60,000 bases of DNA from Glandiceps talaboti. Taxonomy: Eukaryota; Hemichordata; Enteropneusta; Spengelidae. The stretch covers positions 4,173,501-4,233,500 of the forward strand of contig NC_135555.1 in NCBI RefSeq assembly GCF_964340395.1. The letters run 5' to 3'. The notes under the pieces are model-generated. The model was not told the origin of the DNA, made no database searches, and worked only from the letters and a program-made list of their open reading frames with translations. Of the stretch, positions 1 to 12,562 are shown in pieces; position 1 is the first letter of the stretch; each line of letters opens with the position of its first letter. Position numbers and translations under genes: made by a program.

Positions 1-1367
1 TTTTGAAGTCATCTCATAGTCAGAGTACTGGATGATGGAATGTCAGGACTAAATCATGCAAATTGCAGACTGAAATTATAATGTGTGTGAGTATTGATCT
101 GAAAACATATGTGCAAGTGAAGCAGTGAAGTGTAGACATGTACATTGTGAAATGTGTTTAAAGCTGTGTGCTGTTGCTGTGTGTTGGTTTCCTGTGTAAA
201 TCTAAGAGTCATTTGGAGATATAAAAATGATTACAAAGGTGAAGTTAATGTATGAATTTGCAGTTCCATACCCAGACCAGACGATGTCTACCTACAGGTG
301 GGATGACGGTAAGCTTCAAATGTAGACTTTAGTATTGTGATATCTAAAGGTTTACGTGTATTCGGTAAGATTGTAATTTAGAACTTAGTGACACAACCAC
401 CAGAAAACAGTAGCAACTTCTTTTCGGCTTTTAATTCTTCCTGCTTTGCCATGTTATGTCAGTAGTGTCACCATGTGATTAGATTAGAATCAACAAGGAG
501 AGAGGAGCATGGCAAAGTAAAGATTATTATCATATTCAGTGGTAATCATACAGCCAATCACAACTGAGAGATTTCATGATAGACTTTGATTTAAAAAGAG
601 GGGCTGAACCATTGCTGTGTGAAATCATAATCTAATTTTAGATTTGAATACAAAACCATTAGTAAAATGCTAGGCTCAGAGGTATTAATCAATGCCCATC
701 ATAGAACCTGGGCCAGAGCTAGGGAGGCTAGTATTAGACTCAAGTTTCAGTTTTAATTCTTACAAAATTAGTATGGCCTTTATACAGAGTAGTTGGTGAG
801 ATATGTCACCCTATCAGCCAGTACTCAGACTGATAAGGGCTGAGCAACATGATGTATCTCACAAGTTACACTGAGAAGTGATCGTTCCGAATCCTTGTAT
901 CCCTCAGTATTTGCTGGCTAGGATGATGGGTTTAGAAGAATTTGCTATATGTATGTCTTGTAGATTTAGAATCATGATTTTGTCTAACATACGTTTAGGT
1001 TGATGAATCTGAGATTTCTTACTGTTTTATGATCACATGGTGACATTTACTTTGAAGGTTGATATAAACAATTTAGTCTATAGAATTTGCAAAGCTGCAT
1101 GATCACTTAAGGTGGCTTGCATGTTAGTTTGAGTATTACAATGTAGTTATAATTTGTGATGGTTTCATCGCTAATGGAAAAGTAGTAACTATATACGTTG
1201 TAGCAGCATGTGGAGTATGTCTATAGTACACAAAATGTCATGCCAGTGGGACTGTAGTGTGTGATTCTACAAAAAACAACATTCAGCTGTGATCCCATTT
1301 TCCATTGAAATCCCACTGGTCTTAGGATCGATGGGATTCTTATAAGATAGAGTCCCTTCCATGTTCC
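1..1367. other. Non-coding, AT-rich; no gene seen
   Basis: Apart from the weak exon-like segment near 257-309, this stretch has no recognisable gene or clear repeat structure. Confidence 0.6.
248..311 (+). other. Weak candidate exon (possibly 5' non-coding)
   Basis: A 64-nt stretch between tttgcag or similar (AG about 257) and a consensus donor ggtaagct (GT at 310) is more balanced in composition than its neighbours. It could be a 5' UTR exon of the RALY-like gene 39 kb downstream or an exon of another gene. No conserved peptide is recognisable in any frame. Donor quality is the main support; exact borders are uncertain. Confidence 0.15.
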
Positions 1368-1890
1368 CTTGTTATTTTGGAATCCCATGGGACAACTGTT
1401 AGTCCTACAGGAATCCAAAGATTGAGTCTCACACATCCCCTTGTCATGTTGAAATCCTATGGGGCAACTGTTAGTCCTACAGGAATCCCAAGATTGAGTC
1501 TCACACATTCCCTTGTCATGTTGAAATCCTATGGGACAAATGTTAGTCTTACAGGAATCCCAAGATTAAGTCTCGCACATCCCCTTGTCATGTTGAAATC
1601 CCATGGGACAACTGTTAGTCCTACAGGAATCCCAAGATTGAGTCTCACACATCCCCTTGTCATGTTGGAATCCCATGGGGCAACTGTTAGTCCTACAGCT
1701 ACAGGAATCCCAAGATTGAGTCCCATACACATCCCCTTGTTACATGTATGTTGGAATCCCATGGGGCAACTGTTAGTCCTACAGGAATCCCACGATTGAG
1801 TCTCACACATCCCCTTGTTATGTTGAAATCCCATGGGACAACTGTTAGTCCTACGGGAATCCCATAGGATTCCCATGGGACATTTTTGTA
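1368..1890. repeat. 72-bp minisatellite, about 7 copies
   Basis: The word gttagtcctacaggaatccc recurs at 1398, 1470, 1542, 1614, 1686, 1772 and 1844, a 72-bp period with one longer unit containing an insertion (ctacagctacagg and extra bases near 1700-1750). Because 72 is divisible by three, several frames on both strands stay open; the resulting proteins are artefacts. The array ends in a short palindromic run (ggaatcccataggattccc). Confidence 0.95.
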
Positions 1891-2877
1891 AGGGAGCTGC
1901 ATAGTTGGGAGTGAACATGTGTCCTTACATTTTATCATTACTCAAATCTTGAACCCCTACACATGTAAGTATATAATCACATTAACTTGGAGCAGAGTTT
2001 GGAATGAACATATGTTGTCAGAGAATGTCATGACTCTCACTCTGAACTTGGCCATTAGTATTTAGAATAGGGACATTGTTCCCGACTCTACAGAATGACA
2101 GATTTCCCCTTTCTCCAACCTTCCCCAAGCAATAATCAAATTGCCTCTTTCAGACATAATCAAATAACTCAATCTCATTAAACCTCATTAAATCTCAATG
2201 AAATGCCATGTGATAGCCTTTTATTGCACATGACAAATTATTGTAATGTTATCAAATTTAGTAGGTCTATTCAATGTAGCCTGCATCATCTGGAAGTAAA
2301 CAAGTTAAGCTACACCAAAGTAAGTGCATTGGTATGAGGACACGTCCAGTCTAGCCTGCAAGCCATACTCTCTGTTTTTAGTGTTCATTTCCTTTCATCT
2401 TGAACAAGATAGCATGGATTCCTATCTTGGTCTCGTCTGTTAACAGACTTGGATTACTGGACATGCAGACAGAATTTTATAGACATACAGACATTCTTTG
2501 GTGATGTATGATTCCTTCGTCAAGATGATGTTGTGTAGAGTTGTGCCTGCATCGATTGATATAACAGATGTTGTAACAATGTGTACCAAAGTCTTACATA
2601 TATAAAATGATACAGAAGAAAAAGAGAAAGTCTCAGCCACGTATTGGTATGATTCATATATGAAAATATTGGGAGATGATAAAAAAATAGAATTAATATT
2701 ACAGGCCCAGGAAAGAGAGCACCACAAGGAATTGATCTATATGTCAGAAGTGTTCTACCTCGTATCTTAAAGTGAGGGAGAAGGTTATAGTTTCTCTGAC
2801 TTCAAAAAAAAGTGGTAACTTTTTGAAAAAATTGTAGAATAATCATATATGCATCATATGAGAAAAGTTATTTCAAA
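1891..2877. other. Non-coding; no gene seen
   Basis: AT-rich sequence with small local repeats (cattaaacctcattaaatctc near 2180) and no supported coding exon. Confidence 0.55.
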
Positions 2878-2947
2878 TTGTAGATTTTGGTGAAAGTTTT
2901 GAAATTTGTAGATTTTAGTGAAAGTTTTGAAATTTGTAGATTTTTAG
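2878..2947. repeat. Short 29-bp tandem repeat, about 2.5 copies
   Basis: The unit tgtagattttrgtgaaagtt followed by ttgaaatt is repeated head to tail with one or two changes. Confidence 0.85.
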
Positions 2948-3236
2948 TGATAATTAACTAGATACTTCCATGATTCAAAGGGAGAGTCTGAAATGTATAA
3001 AGAATCAAATAGTGAAACAAATGATGAACACTATATTATATTATGCATGTGATTATCTTTAGTTTTCCTATAAAATGATTTTGTAACAAAATTATTTTTA
3101 TATTTTGTTTTTTTAGTTTTCCATTTGTTATATTATTGATTTCATTTTTCAAGATTCTGGTAATACTAATAGATGTTTCAAAATAATACATCTTTTTTTT
3201 TAAGGCAGTGTATAAAGTAGATAAAATTTTATTCAA

Positions 3237-3393
3237 GGTCACCAGATGTTTTAATGTGGTTCGATACCAAAATGAATGTAAAGAAATTGGAAATTATTCA
3301 AGTTTCACGCAAGATATTCCCTTCTCTCTCTGTGATAAGGTTACTTGAGATCGACATCACCAGATGTTTTAATGTGGTCCACACCAAAATGAA
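3237..3393. repeat. Pair of ~40-bp direct repeats
   Basis: The segment tcaccagatgttttaatgtg plus a following ccaaaatgaat occurs at about 3239 and again at about 3358, 119 bp apart. Confidence 0.8.
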
Positions 3394-5735
3394 TAGTGGT
3401 AAGATTTGAAACCTTGGCAGAATTGCAGCTTTCCTAAGCACGTAGCTGCCTGTGTGGTTCAAGCGATAAACGAGTCATAAAAAACTAGCGATATTGAACT
3501 GTACAAGAAAGAGAAATGTGGCGCTAGTTTGTAAATGGCTCAATGATCTTCAGATGTGAGGATGGTTGACACCTAGAACATCATTAAGCTTCATTATCAC
3601 TTTGTAATTTATCGGTGAGCTATGTGCATGTTTTTTATAATGTCTACACAGTCATTAGCAGTACCATTCCATTAGTCTGTGCCATACAAATGTCACAACT
3701 ATATTATCCTTTGCTATCGTCACACTATGATGCAAGAATGCAAGTTGCATAGAATTTTTACCCCAACTGATTTTAGGGCCAGGGAGCTATCCATTTCAAT
3801 GAGGTTTCCCTATTTTTATGCATTGTAATAAAAATCAATTGCCTGTAGTCACCAAGTAGGTAGGTCTGTGCCGTAGGCTGGAATCTTTGCTGTGTTGTTG
3901 AAGTGTCTCAAGGAAATGAAATACCCTGCAGTTACCATGGATTCCAGGTTCAATTAATTCAAGTGTACATGTATACTGTGTGTGTATTTTTTTTTTTAAT
4001 CAAATTTTGTTGAGACTTTTGTTTGTCATATTGTTGTGCTACCATTTGTTTCAGAAGGACTTGCAGCCTGTATTCAGTAGTTTATTAATAAAATGAAATA
4101 TAAATGAAAAAGAAAAAGTACATACATTCAGAACTAACACTCATATTTTTCATTATCATAGCAACGCAATTTCAAGAAATATGTGTGTGTGATCATAGAA
4201 AAATGATTTGTTATATACAGTTTTATCTGTATGGTGACATTGGTTGCAAATGAATATGACAGTGGCAAGTAAGGTTTCGGCCTAATGAGATAGACATAAA
4301 TTAAAATTATTGCTGTGTTATGTTGATATAGGCTAATGAATGGACATTGGTTTAATTAGTATACTCCTTGTAAGCTGGCATTTCTGTTGACATCCTTAAT
4401 CTTGCCGTATACATTTTAGGGATTTCAGCATTTACGCTATCCTGATTACAAGGTAATTATCTGCACAACAGAGCCATGCACTGCTATCATGGCCACTAGT
4501 GTAATCTACATAATGTACATGTCCCACATTGAACAACAATACATTGTATATAGTTATAGTGTACAATGTATGTCTGTATCCTGTACCTTAGTTAGCTGAA
4601 ACCTCAGTTGCCGCTGTAGTAAATGGCTGTCTGTTGGCTTATCTATAGTTAGAATATTTCAGTTTGAATCAAGTTGTCTTGCAGATCAAATGTATCATGT
4701 ACATGTAGAACTTTGTGATACTCTAAGTATCAAATATCATTTTGATAGAGGAAATTCTAATGTTGCATCAACCATGTGAATTGACCTCCGCATTGTATTA
4801 CTACATCATACAAATTACCATTAATGTGATTTCTAAAACCAATAGTATATTCATGATGGGGTCATACTGTAGATGACCTGAAAGTAACAGACTGTACATT
4901 GTAATTTCACATATGATTTCACTCTAACAGCCATACTTCACAGTAGGTATGAATTGCGCTATAGTATAGCTACATGTATGACTGAATAAACAATATGGGG
5001 GTGGGGGTATTTGACAAAATTACAATTATTGATGAAAACTGCATTGGATGACAATTTAATAGTAGTGTGTGATTCCTACTCAAAATGTAAATGTAAATAT
5101 GAATGCATTGTGTACATGCAGTACACATGCTTACATACATGTATATGTGTGTGTATATGTGTGTGTGACTGACTGTGTGTGTGTGTTACTATGTATGTTG
5201 TAGATATAAATATGAAAGTATGCAAGTGCATGTGGATGGATAAATATGAGGTGGATGGGTATGACTCGAGGATCATGATTGTTATTACTTTCCATGCATG
5301 TGTCATTGAAAAGTAAATAAAACTGTTTACCTTATAGGAAATGTGGTAAAACATGCAAAGATTCAATACCAAAACAACATTGTAATTTGATACATTGAAA
5401 CCATGGTAGTATGCATGGGGGAACTCATAGCAGGCAGATTTTAGCCACTTGATATATCCTTACTAATGGTTGACATCCCAAATGAGAGATTAGATACTTC
5501 AAATGTCAGTGATTCATACATATAGTTTATGCTAGATGTGTGCATGTCACTTATGCAGTGTACCTGTCTGCCCTCCTGCCCACTCACCTGGCAACCTATC
5601 TACCCACTCACCTGTCTACCCACCCACCTACCCACTCACCTGTCTACCCATCTACATACATTACCTACATGTACGTATCCACGAGCTCAGCCACCCACCT
5701 ACTAGTCCATACATCTATCCATCCATCTAAACATG
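3394..5735. other. Non-coding; no gene seen
   Basis: AT-rich sequence with pyrimidine-rich ccacccacctacccactcacc-type runs at 5570-5730. Short ORFs here have no exon-like borders or recognisable products. Confidence 0.5.
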
Positions 5736-5830
5736 TACACACACACACACAGACACACATACACAGACACACACACACACACACACACACATACACACAC
5801 ATACACACACACACACACACAAAGAAACGT

Positions 5831-5861
<31 letters not shown>

Positions 5862-5890
5862 CAGACACACACACACAGAAACAGACAGGG
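5736..5890. repeat. (CA)n microsatellite, interrupted
   Basis: Runs of acacac with periodic acagac and acatac interruptions. The His/Thr-rich and Val/Cys-rich ORFs across it are translations of the repeat. Confidence 0.95.
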
Positions 5891-8225
5891 AAGCAGACAG
5901 ACACATTCTTAATTTATTGTTTAGGTGTGCAGACAGACAAATTTATTAATGATAACAAAAAGACATGCACATTAAAAATATTTGCTGTATCTTTTTCTTT
6001 TCCATTACCCATTTCAATCGTTCTAAACTTTATAAGGCCTCATGCAGTGCTGCAGTTGATTGAAGTTACAATCATTTTGAGCCAAAATACGCCAGACTTG
6101 TGCATTAGTGTGCGGATCAAATATCTTGAGAGAATAGTAGACAATTTGTAACCTTAGAGTAGAAAGGTGACTCAGTGTTGGTAACATTTGACATCTGTAG
6201 TACGTGTTTTGTGTTTCATCCCATCCTGAAGATCATTTCATTTTATTGTAACATCTACTCTGGCAGGAAAGGTCAAAGGTCAGATGTTTTGACATGACTG
6301 ATACACAATTAGTCTGTTTATATTCAATTCAGTTAGAGTGTACAGTATCCTTCAAGGAATACTATCTGTTTAGTCTTAGTATGGAGGGGAGGGGAGGGGG
6401 TGTTTTACAGGAACCCTGACAATCGAAAATGTATTTAGTAAAATCTTCAAATAAAAGAAAACATTCATTTACAGCAACCCAAGAAATGTATTTAGTGAAG
6501 TATAAAAAAGTGAGAACTATTTTACTTTGAGTCTGGATGCCAACTGTGGTCTAACCACAATCTGGCTGTATAGGAACTAGACTATTTTACTCTATAAACC
6601 CTGACAACCAAAAATGACAATTTTTTATACATGTCATTTATATGGTTGCCATGGTTACTATAAAATAATTACCTTTTTTTGACATGCCACATATCTGTCA
6701 AACTCAAAAATATCAGTTTACCCCCAGGGTTTTACTGTTCTGATTTAAAAGTCACAAGATTAGGAATACATTTTTTAATGCCTTTGGCAAGAACTAATGG
6801 AGATGAAAAAATTGCTTCAGCAGTGAAGAGGAAAATATTTTTTTTTTGCATTTTGTAAATACTGTGTGAGATACCAGCAGTTGATAATATCTAAAGTGCT
6901 GTGGGGCTGTAGTGGAAGATGAAATGAAATGGTTTAATATTCCATTTCATATCAAATAAAGGTCAAAATGTGCTTTTAGCATTCACTGAAGTTCAGTGTA
7001 CCCACCACATAACAGTGGAAAGCTGATGAAAAATGTTCTAGATAACAGTCAGTTTTCAAGGAAAAAGATGGTCGTAAATGATATATTTGAAAATAGAATA
7101 TGTAGAAAGATAAGGGAAATTTGGTGTTAAAAACTTGAGAATAAAGGATGTTGAAAGATAAAGGGAAGTGTGATTAAAAACTTGTAGAAAATAAGAATAA
7201 TTCATTGAAAAAAATAAGAAAATCAATAAAAACTTAAAGAATGTATTAAACACTTAAATGTCTTACAAGAAAAGTTAAAAAAAGTGGAATATATACACAT
7301 GTACATGCAATTCAAAATCTGAAAATACTGCACTGTCTTAAATCACACCCTGTTTTTTTTACACCATCCAAGGTAATCTAAAATAATGCTGTTTTCATTG
7401 CATTTAGCCAGAGTTGGTTTTTATGTATCACAGAAGAAAAATAAGAACTGGAATTTGTGTGGATGAGATTTCCTAAAAAAAAGTAAAAAACTTTGTGAGC
7501 AAGAAATAACTTAAGCACAAAAATTTGAGGGTGGAAAATACCGTATGAAATAATAGTACCTGGAGTTGGAGTAAGATGTTCTGACATCAAAATTAAACTT
7601 TGATTTAAGCAAGTTTGAATTTTACATTCAAATCTGGACAAACTAATTCTATATCTGAGAATTTTCTGAATAATAGTAATATAACACAAAAGGAAAAACG
7701 ATGAAAAAAAAAACCAGGAAAAAAAAGAAACAGAAAAAAACGTTAATATTTAGAGATTTTCCAAATATTGTCATGGTAACTTGTGATTATGAATCGTCAT
7801 AACGACAGCTGAGAATCTAAGCTTCAATCCGTTTCAGAATTTAAAAGTCTAGATTGTAAACTATCAAAATGACAAACAGAGAGGAGAGGAACTGACTGAT
7901 TTCAGTTCACAAGATGCTTTCTGCCATATCATAGATACTATCATAAATATGTTTTATTCAAAAGCTATTCCCATATCGCAGACAAAAAGATATATAAGAA
8001 ACAGATCGGTAGTGTAGATTTAATGGTTTCGTTATCAAAATTGTGTTATCAACTGTAGATAGTTTTTCAAGTTTTAGATGATGCTATCGTTTGAATTGAT
8101 TGTAATCATTAGCCAATCAGAGAGAAGTTTAGAATTTTAACTGAATCAGAAAAGGATAAACCATAGTTGGATCTATCAACATAAATGTGTACTAGTTGTA
8201 TTTATTGTACGTAATATATACTGTA
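5891..8225. other. Non-coding; scattered weak repeats
   Basis: AT-rich. A short direct repeat (accctgacaa-c-aaaatg) occurs near 6415 and 6599. An RFX-like word lies at 6645-6658. No supported exon. Confidence 0.5.
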
Positions 8226-8228
8226 GCA

Positions 8229-8412
8229 CTCTAGCCCAGAGACTAATTGTCTTGGTGTTACTATCTCAAGAAGCTCTCTAGCCCAGAGACTTGTCTTGGT
8301 GTTACTATCTCAAGAAGCTCTCTAGCCCAGAGACTTGTCTTGGTGTTACTATCTCAAGAAGCTCTCTAGCCCAGAGACTTGTCTTGGTGTTACTATCTCA
8401 AGAATTAGAAGC
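8229..8412. repeat. 44-bp minisatellite, 4 copies
   Basis: ctctagcccagagac starts at 8229, 8276, 8320 and 8364; the first unit carries a 3-bp insertion (taat). Later units are nearly identical, suggesting recent expansion. Confidence 0.95.
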
Positions 8413-8487
8413 TCTCTTCACATAGTTTCAATATGCATATTGTATTTAGATGGTTGAATAGGTATCAGCTGAACTTTATCGTAAAAA

Positions 8488-8602
8488 GTGTAATTTCTTG
8501 ACCACCTGTTCAGATAACCAATGATCTTCTTTGTTCATAAGTGAATTCATAAACAAAGCATGCTATTGGGTATCTGGACAGGTGGTTTTTACAAGGAATT
8601 CA
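8488..8602. mobile_element. Foldback/MITE-like imperfect palindrome
   Basis: The left arm (gtgtaatttcttgaccacct to gttcataagtgaattc) is the imperfect reverse complement of the right arm (gaattcataaac to aggtggtttttacaaggaat plus tcac). The stem is about 50 bp with a loop near 8540-8555. No target duplication was identified, so it could be a degraded MITE or a hairpin-forming transcript. Confidence 0.75.
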
Positions 8603-10136
8603 CCTGTTTTATTACATAGCATAGTCCACATTAAAAAAGTCTCAGTATAACATCAGAGAACAATTTACGTGAACAATTTCTGAAAATGTACACTGTTGAA
8701 CAGATGATAAGAAGAAACTAGTTGGGTAGTGTATTTTTAATGTTAATAAAACAATTATTGTCTGAAACTCTTAGGCAAGTAACTGAGCATGAAATGAATG
8801 AGATGAATGTTTATGTATGGAACTGTGATGGCAAATACATGATAACGGATACAGGCCTTCAGGGGATTTCATCTCATGACATGTATGTTTCCTGAATAGA
8901 CCAGATGCACTTCTTGTATTGTCAAACATGATATGCACTTAAAATGTATTCACAGTGATGTATTTCCCATTTGTACATGAAATTTAAGATCCGCAGTTTT
9001 GAATTTCATTCAGATCTCATAAAAAATCAACGGGAAACATGTTGACTGGAAATGAATGAGTGAATTCTGGTTATGAAAGATCTGAAATCATCTGTGAGTT
9101 TCCCAAAAGTAAAATTTCATAATTGTGTAGAGTAGAGAAAATGTATGTGTTCAATGCTTCTTGTAAGATAATCAATCATTAAAAAATTGAATTTTGGGTA
9201 GACGAATATTATCTTGTTTGATTCCATACAACAAATGATGAAGTAGAAATATATGATGAAAACAGTTTTGGCATGAAAGATTATAGTTGAGATTGAGATT
9301 AAAATCAGATCTGTCAGGCCAGGTGGAAAATTGTCTAGTATTCACAATTTTGATGGTTAGTGATAGAATATGACATATCTATAAATGTAGAAATGTCAGT
9401 AATCATGGTGAACACGACAGTCAAATGAAGGAAATTGACATTACAAAGCAGTTGTAGCATTCTGTGTGGTTCTAATAGTAATCTTGTCTGAAAGCAAACA
9501 AAATATCTTTAGGGGTGGGGGATGGGGGGAATCACTGAATAAGTGTAAAACTCAGTATCATGAAGTTACTGTCGTGTACTAAATCAGTTGATAGTGACAT
9601 CAAATGTTAGTGACATTCACCCTGTAAAGGTCAAGCTATTGACATTTCATCCTCCCTTTAAATGTTAAATGTTTTTGCTGTAATGATTGGAAGTGTCAGA
9701 AATTGTGATAATAAGTCAATTTTATGGCTCATTCATCTGCTTGACAAAACTATCAGCTTACATTAAAATCTCGTCAGCTTTGACATCTCCAGCTTAAAGC
9801 CTGCCGGAGCTAAAGAGAAGGGAGCTTAATATTGTCTAATTGAACACTGAGTATTATTTATGTTCTATTTTGTTTACAAAGACACCATGCATAAAATTAC
9901 ATTTTTAGACTAAAATATTCATGGCCAATATGATAAATGTTGAAAACCTGCTCTACTTTCAGTATAATTTGTCTATATTAAATTTCTTATGAAATGTGTG
10001 TATAAGTTAACTCATTACTTATGAAATGAGAATATATGATCCCATTAGTCAAGGTTATTAACCCAGGCTTCATACAGTGAGTGGAGAAAATGCACCACCT
10101 TTCCTAGTTCTACCACAGGTACATTTAGTTCTGCTG
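8603..10136. other. Non-coding; no gene seen
   Basis: AT-rich sequence with a G-rich run (ggggtgggggatgggggga) near 9513. No exon was recognised. Confidence 0.5.
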
Positions 10137-10145
10137 TGTGACCCG

Positions 10146-10378
10146 TAGACTGTTGACAGTCGTTCGTGCCTTTTTTGTTACGTTTCATCTAAAACAAAGT
10201 CGTCGCCTAGCTCCATAGCACTGAATACTAATGCATACTAATAGGAACTAGGAGTGCCGAAGGCACTCGCTGTTCAATCAGTACACTGTTATAGTATTGC
10301 TCTGGATCGGAGTGGGGCGATGACTTTAGTTTTAGATAAAACGTAGCAAAAAAGGCATGAACGACTGTCGACAGTCTA
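10146..10378. mobile_element. MULE-like MITE with 9-bp target duplication
   Basis: Terminal inverted repeats of about 63 bp begin tagactgttgacagtcgttc on the left and, read from the right end, tagactgtcgacagtcgttc. The flanks are tgtgacccg (10137-10145) and tgtgacttg (10379-10387), which match at 7 of 9 positions. Long TIRs with a 9-bp duplication are typical of Mutator-like elements. The ~100-bp centre holds a small hairpin (gagtgccgaaggcactc) and no ORF, so it is non-autonomous. Superfamily assignment rests on structure alone. Confidence 0.85.
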
Positions 10379-10509
10379 TGTGACTTGAAGGAATGCTTTT
10401 AGACTGTTAATTATTAAACTGAAAAAAATAATTATGCTTGTGTGAATAAATGAATGTAACTGGACTTAAGGACATAATTTGACATTATTTTGACAGATAT
10501 TTCATGTAT

Positions 10510-10746
10510 ACAACTGTTTACACCAAAGTAAAGCACTTTCTTTATGTGCTACACTCATTTACATGTATAGCATTCATATCAAGTGTAAATGTATACTGTT
10601 TCAATTGGTTTAATTACAAGCCTAGCATGTGGCCTTTCTAATGTGGTCAATTAGCAAATGAAACAGTATACTTTAACACTTGATATGGATGCTATAAACG
10701 ATTGTGGTACATACAGAAAACATTTTACTTTGGTGTTATGGGTTGT
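10510..10746. mobile_element. TA-flanked MITE
   Basis: About 95-bp imperfect terminal inverted repeats run from caactgtttacaccaaagta on the left and, reverse-complemented from the right, caacccataacaccaaagta. They share internal blocks such as catatcaagtgt and agtatactgtttca. TA sits at both outer edges, which would fit a TA-target family (Tc1/mariner or PIF-like). There is no internal ORF. It lies 130 bp from the MULE-like element. Confidence 0.8.
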
Positions 10747-11162
10747 AGATGACGGGAGGATAAAAAAGTACATCCTCCAAGAGTTCTATACAGGAAAGAC
10801 TGGTAAGACATAAACACCCAATTGACTCATATGCTTCATCAGACTGTTTGAAAACATCCCTGAAATTTGTGGAAGTACATTGATGTGATCGTATTACTTG
10901 TACATGTATAATACATTATATGAAGGACTATGTTTCAATCCCAGGTCATTACATCGGTGTTACCTTAATACGGGTCAATTACAATGGGCTTTGTCTTCCA
11001 TTTCTCCATGTGTGTGTGTGTATGCGTATGCGTGCATGCGTGTGTCCGGATGTGTATCTATATTACTAGTATGTCATTTCTCAGATATGCAATATCCGAT
11101 TTCTTTCAAATGTGGCATAAAAGTGACATGTCATAGATTTGTATGGGATCTCTTTGTTTCAT

Positions 11163-11332
11163 GATAACAAACATTTTACAAATTTATTAATCTTTTGTAA
11201 TTTATTGAGTTACAAACAAGGACTTGGCATATGCTGTTTCATGTTGATTTTTCAAGGAAGAAACATTGACAAAATTGTTTTATAAATTAAAAATCCAAAA
11301 TAAATACCAATCCTCATCCACAGGCCACTTAA
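11163..11332 (+). mobile_element. Right half of the TTAA-bounded palindromic element (copy 1)
   Basis: Shares attgagttacaaacaaggac, tttttcaag, ttgttttataaattaaaaat, ccaaaataaata and the ending cctcatccacaggccacttaa with copies at 33122 and 35167. Only the central and right parts are present. Confidence 0.85.
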
Positions 11333-11417
11333 ATCATGTCATCATTCAGTCACATTAAAGTAAAGTATTTGAGACTGTGTCTTCCATGAAGACTTGTCAT
11401 TTACAATGTATGTGCCA

Positions 11418-11512
11418 GTGATTACTAGCACCAGTACTAGTGGTATTTGCTCTGCAGTATAATACTGAAAACATTATTGCATACCACATGCAAATGAGGG
11501 TGCGATCATTCC
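11418..11512. mobile_element. Small MITE, related to the one at 58353
   Basis: The left end gtgattactagcacc is the imperfect inverse of the right end gggtgcgatcattc. Internal blocks agtggtatttg, aacattattgcata and atgcaaatgagggtgc are shared with 58353-58460. Confidence 0.65.
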
Positions 11513-12473
11513 ATGGCTACAAATCACTTGATTGCACAGTGACATTTTCAAGGAAATTTGCTGTTTTGGCCAGATCAACGGTAAACATGTAATAATAACA
11601 GAACCCACTGCATCATGAGTGCTAGTGTGGTACACATGTATTTTCACTTATACTTGCAGTGTTTATAATTTTCTGCTGCACTTTCACTCGCTACACCAAA
11701 GTACTGCCACAAGAAAACACCACAAACACTGAGGACATGTACATCACATTTCTAGTCATGTACTTTATACATTTATCATGGTGGTCTGTCATAGCATTTG
11801 CCATAATTTCCACAGCTTGAAAGGAAAATATGAACACACTGCATAGAACAGCATGGAATACTGCTGTAAATTGGAATATACAAATAAATAGTGTCAGATC
11901 TTGGTTAAAGTAGTCTGTATGATACAATGTGTCATGCCACCTTATCAGCATGAGAAATGTGATAGGGTTGAACGAGATGACATTTATTATCTAGCAGGTA
12001 CCATGGTCTATTAAAAACAATATCTGTGTACACTTTATGCAGCCAACAAAAGCCATCTATTAGAAACATAGTCCAAAGTTCAAAGCTTGATATATTGTCC
12101 TGCGAAGTTTGATAAAGTTGCATGGTTTGATAATTGTAAACTGTTTGACCACTTTAGCTGAGTAATAGATTCATTCTATCCTGTGGATATGATGAATGTA
12201 TAGTATGGAAACCCCATCAAGAGAAACAAAACAAAAGATTTCACTATGACAAGGGTGAGGGAGTATTCTTTGGTAATGGAATTTGTTGCCGTTCACTGTC
12301 ATATTTAACTTGCAGTTATTTGTATTATTAATAAAGTTATATTGTTTACATATTTACCTGATATTTGAGAAGTACATGTGTAGAGAGACAGACAGAGAGA
12401 CAGATGGGCCGAGACTACAATGCACATGCATGGATACACATGTATACAAGCATATTATTAGGAGTCAAACAGG

Positions 12474-12474
<1 letters not shown>
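11513..12474. other. Non-coding; no gene seen
   Basis: AT-rich, short ORFs only, none with recognisable product or splice context. Confidence 0.5.
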
Positions 12475-12558
<84 letters not shown>

Positions 12559-12562
12559 CGCG
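12475..12562. repeat. (TG)38 followed by (CG)6
   Basis: A perfect TG run at 12475-12550 passes directly into CG dinucleotides at 12551-12562, an uninterrupted alternating pyrimidine-purine tract of 88 bp. The Cys-Val ORFs through it are artefacts. Confidence 0.97.

Noticed and set aside
1377-1938. 140- and 129-residue ORFs with repeats
   Set aside because: Product of the 72-bp minisatellite, also a multiple of three; no domain or splice context.
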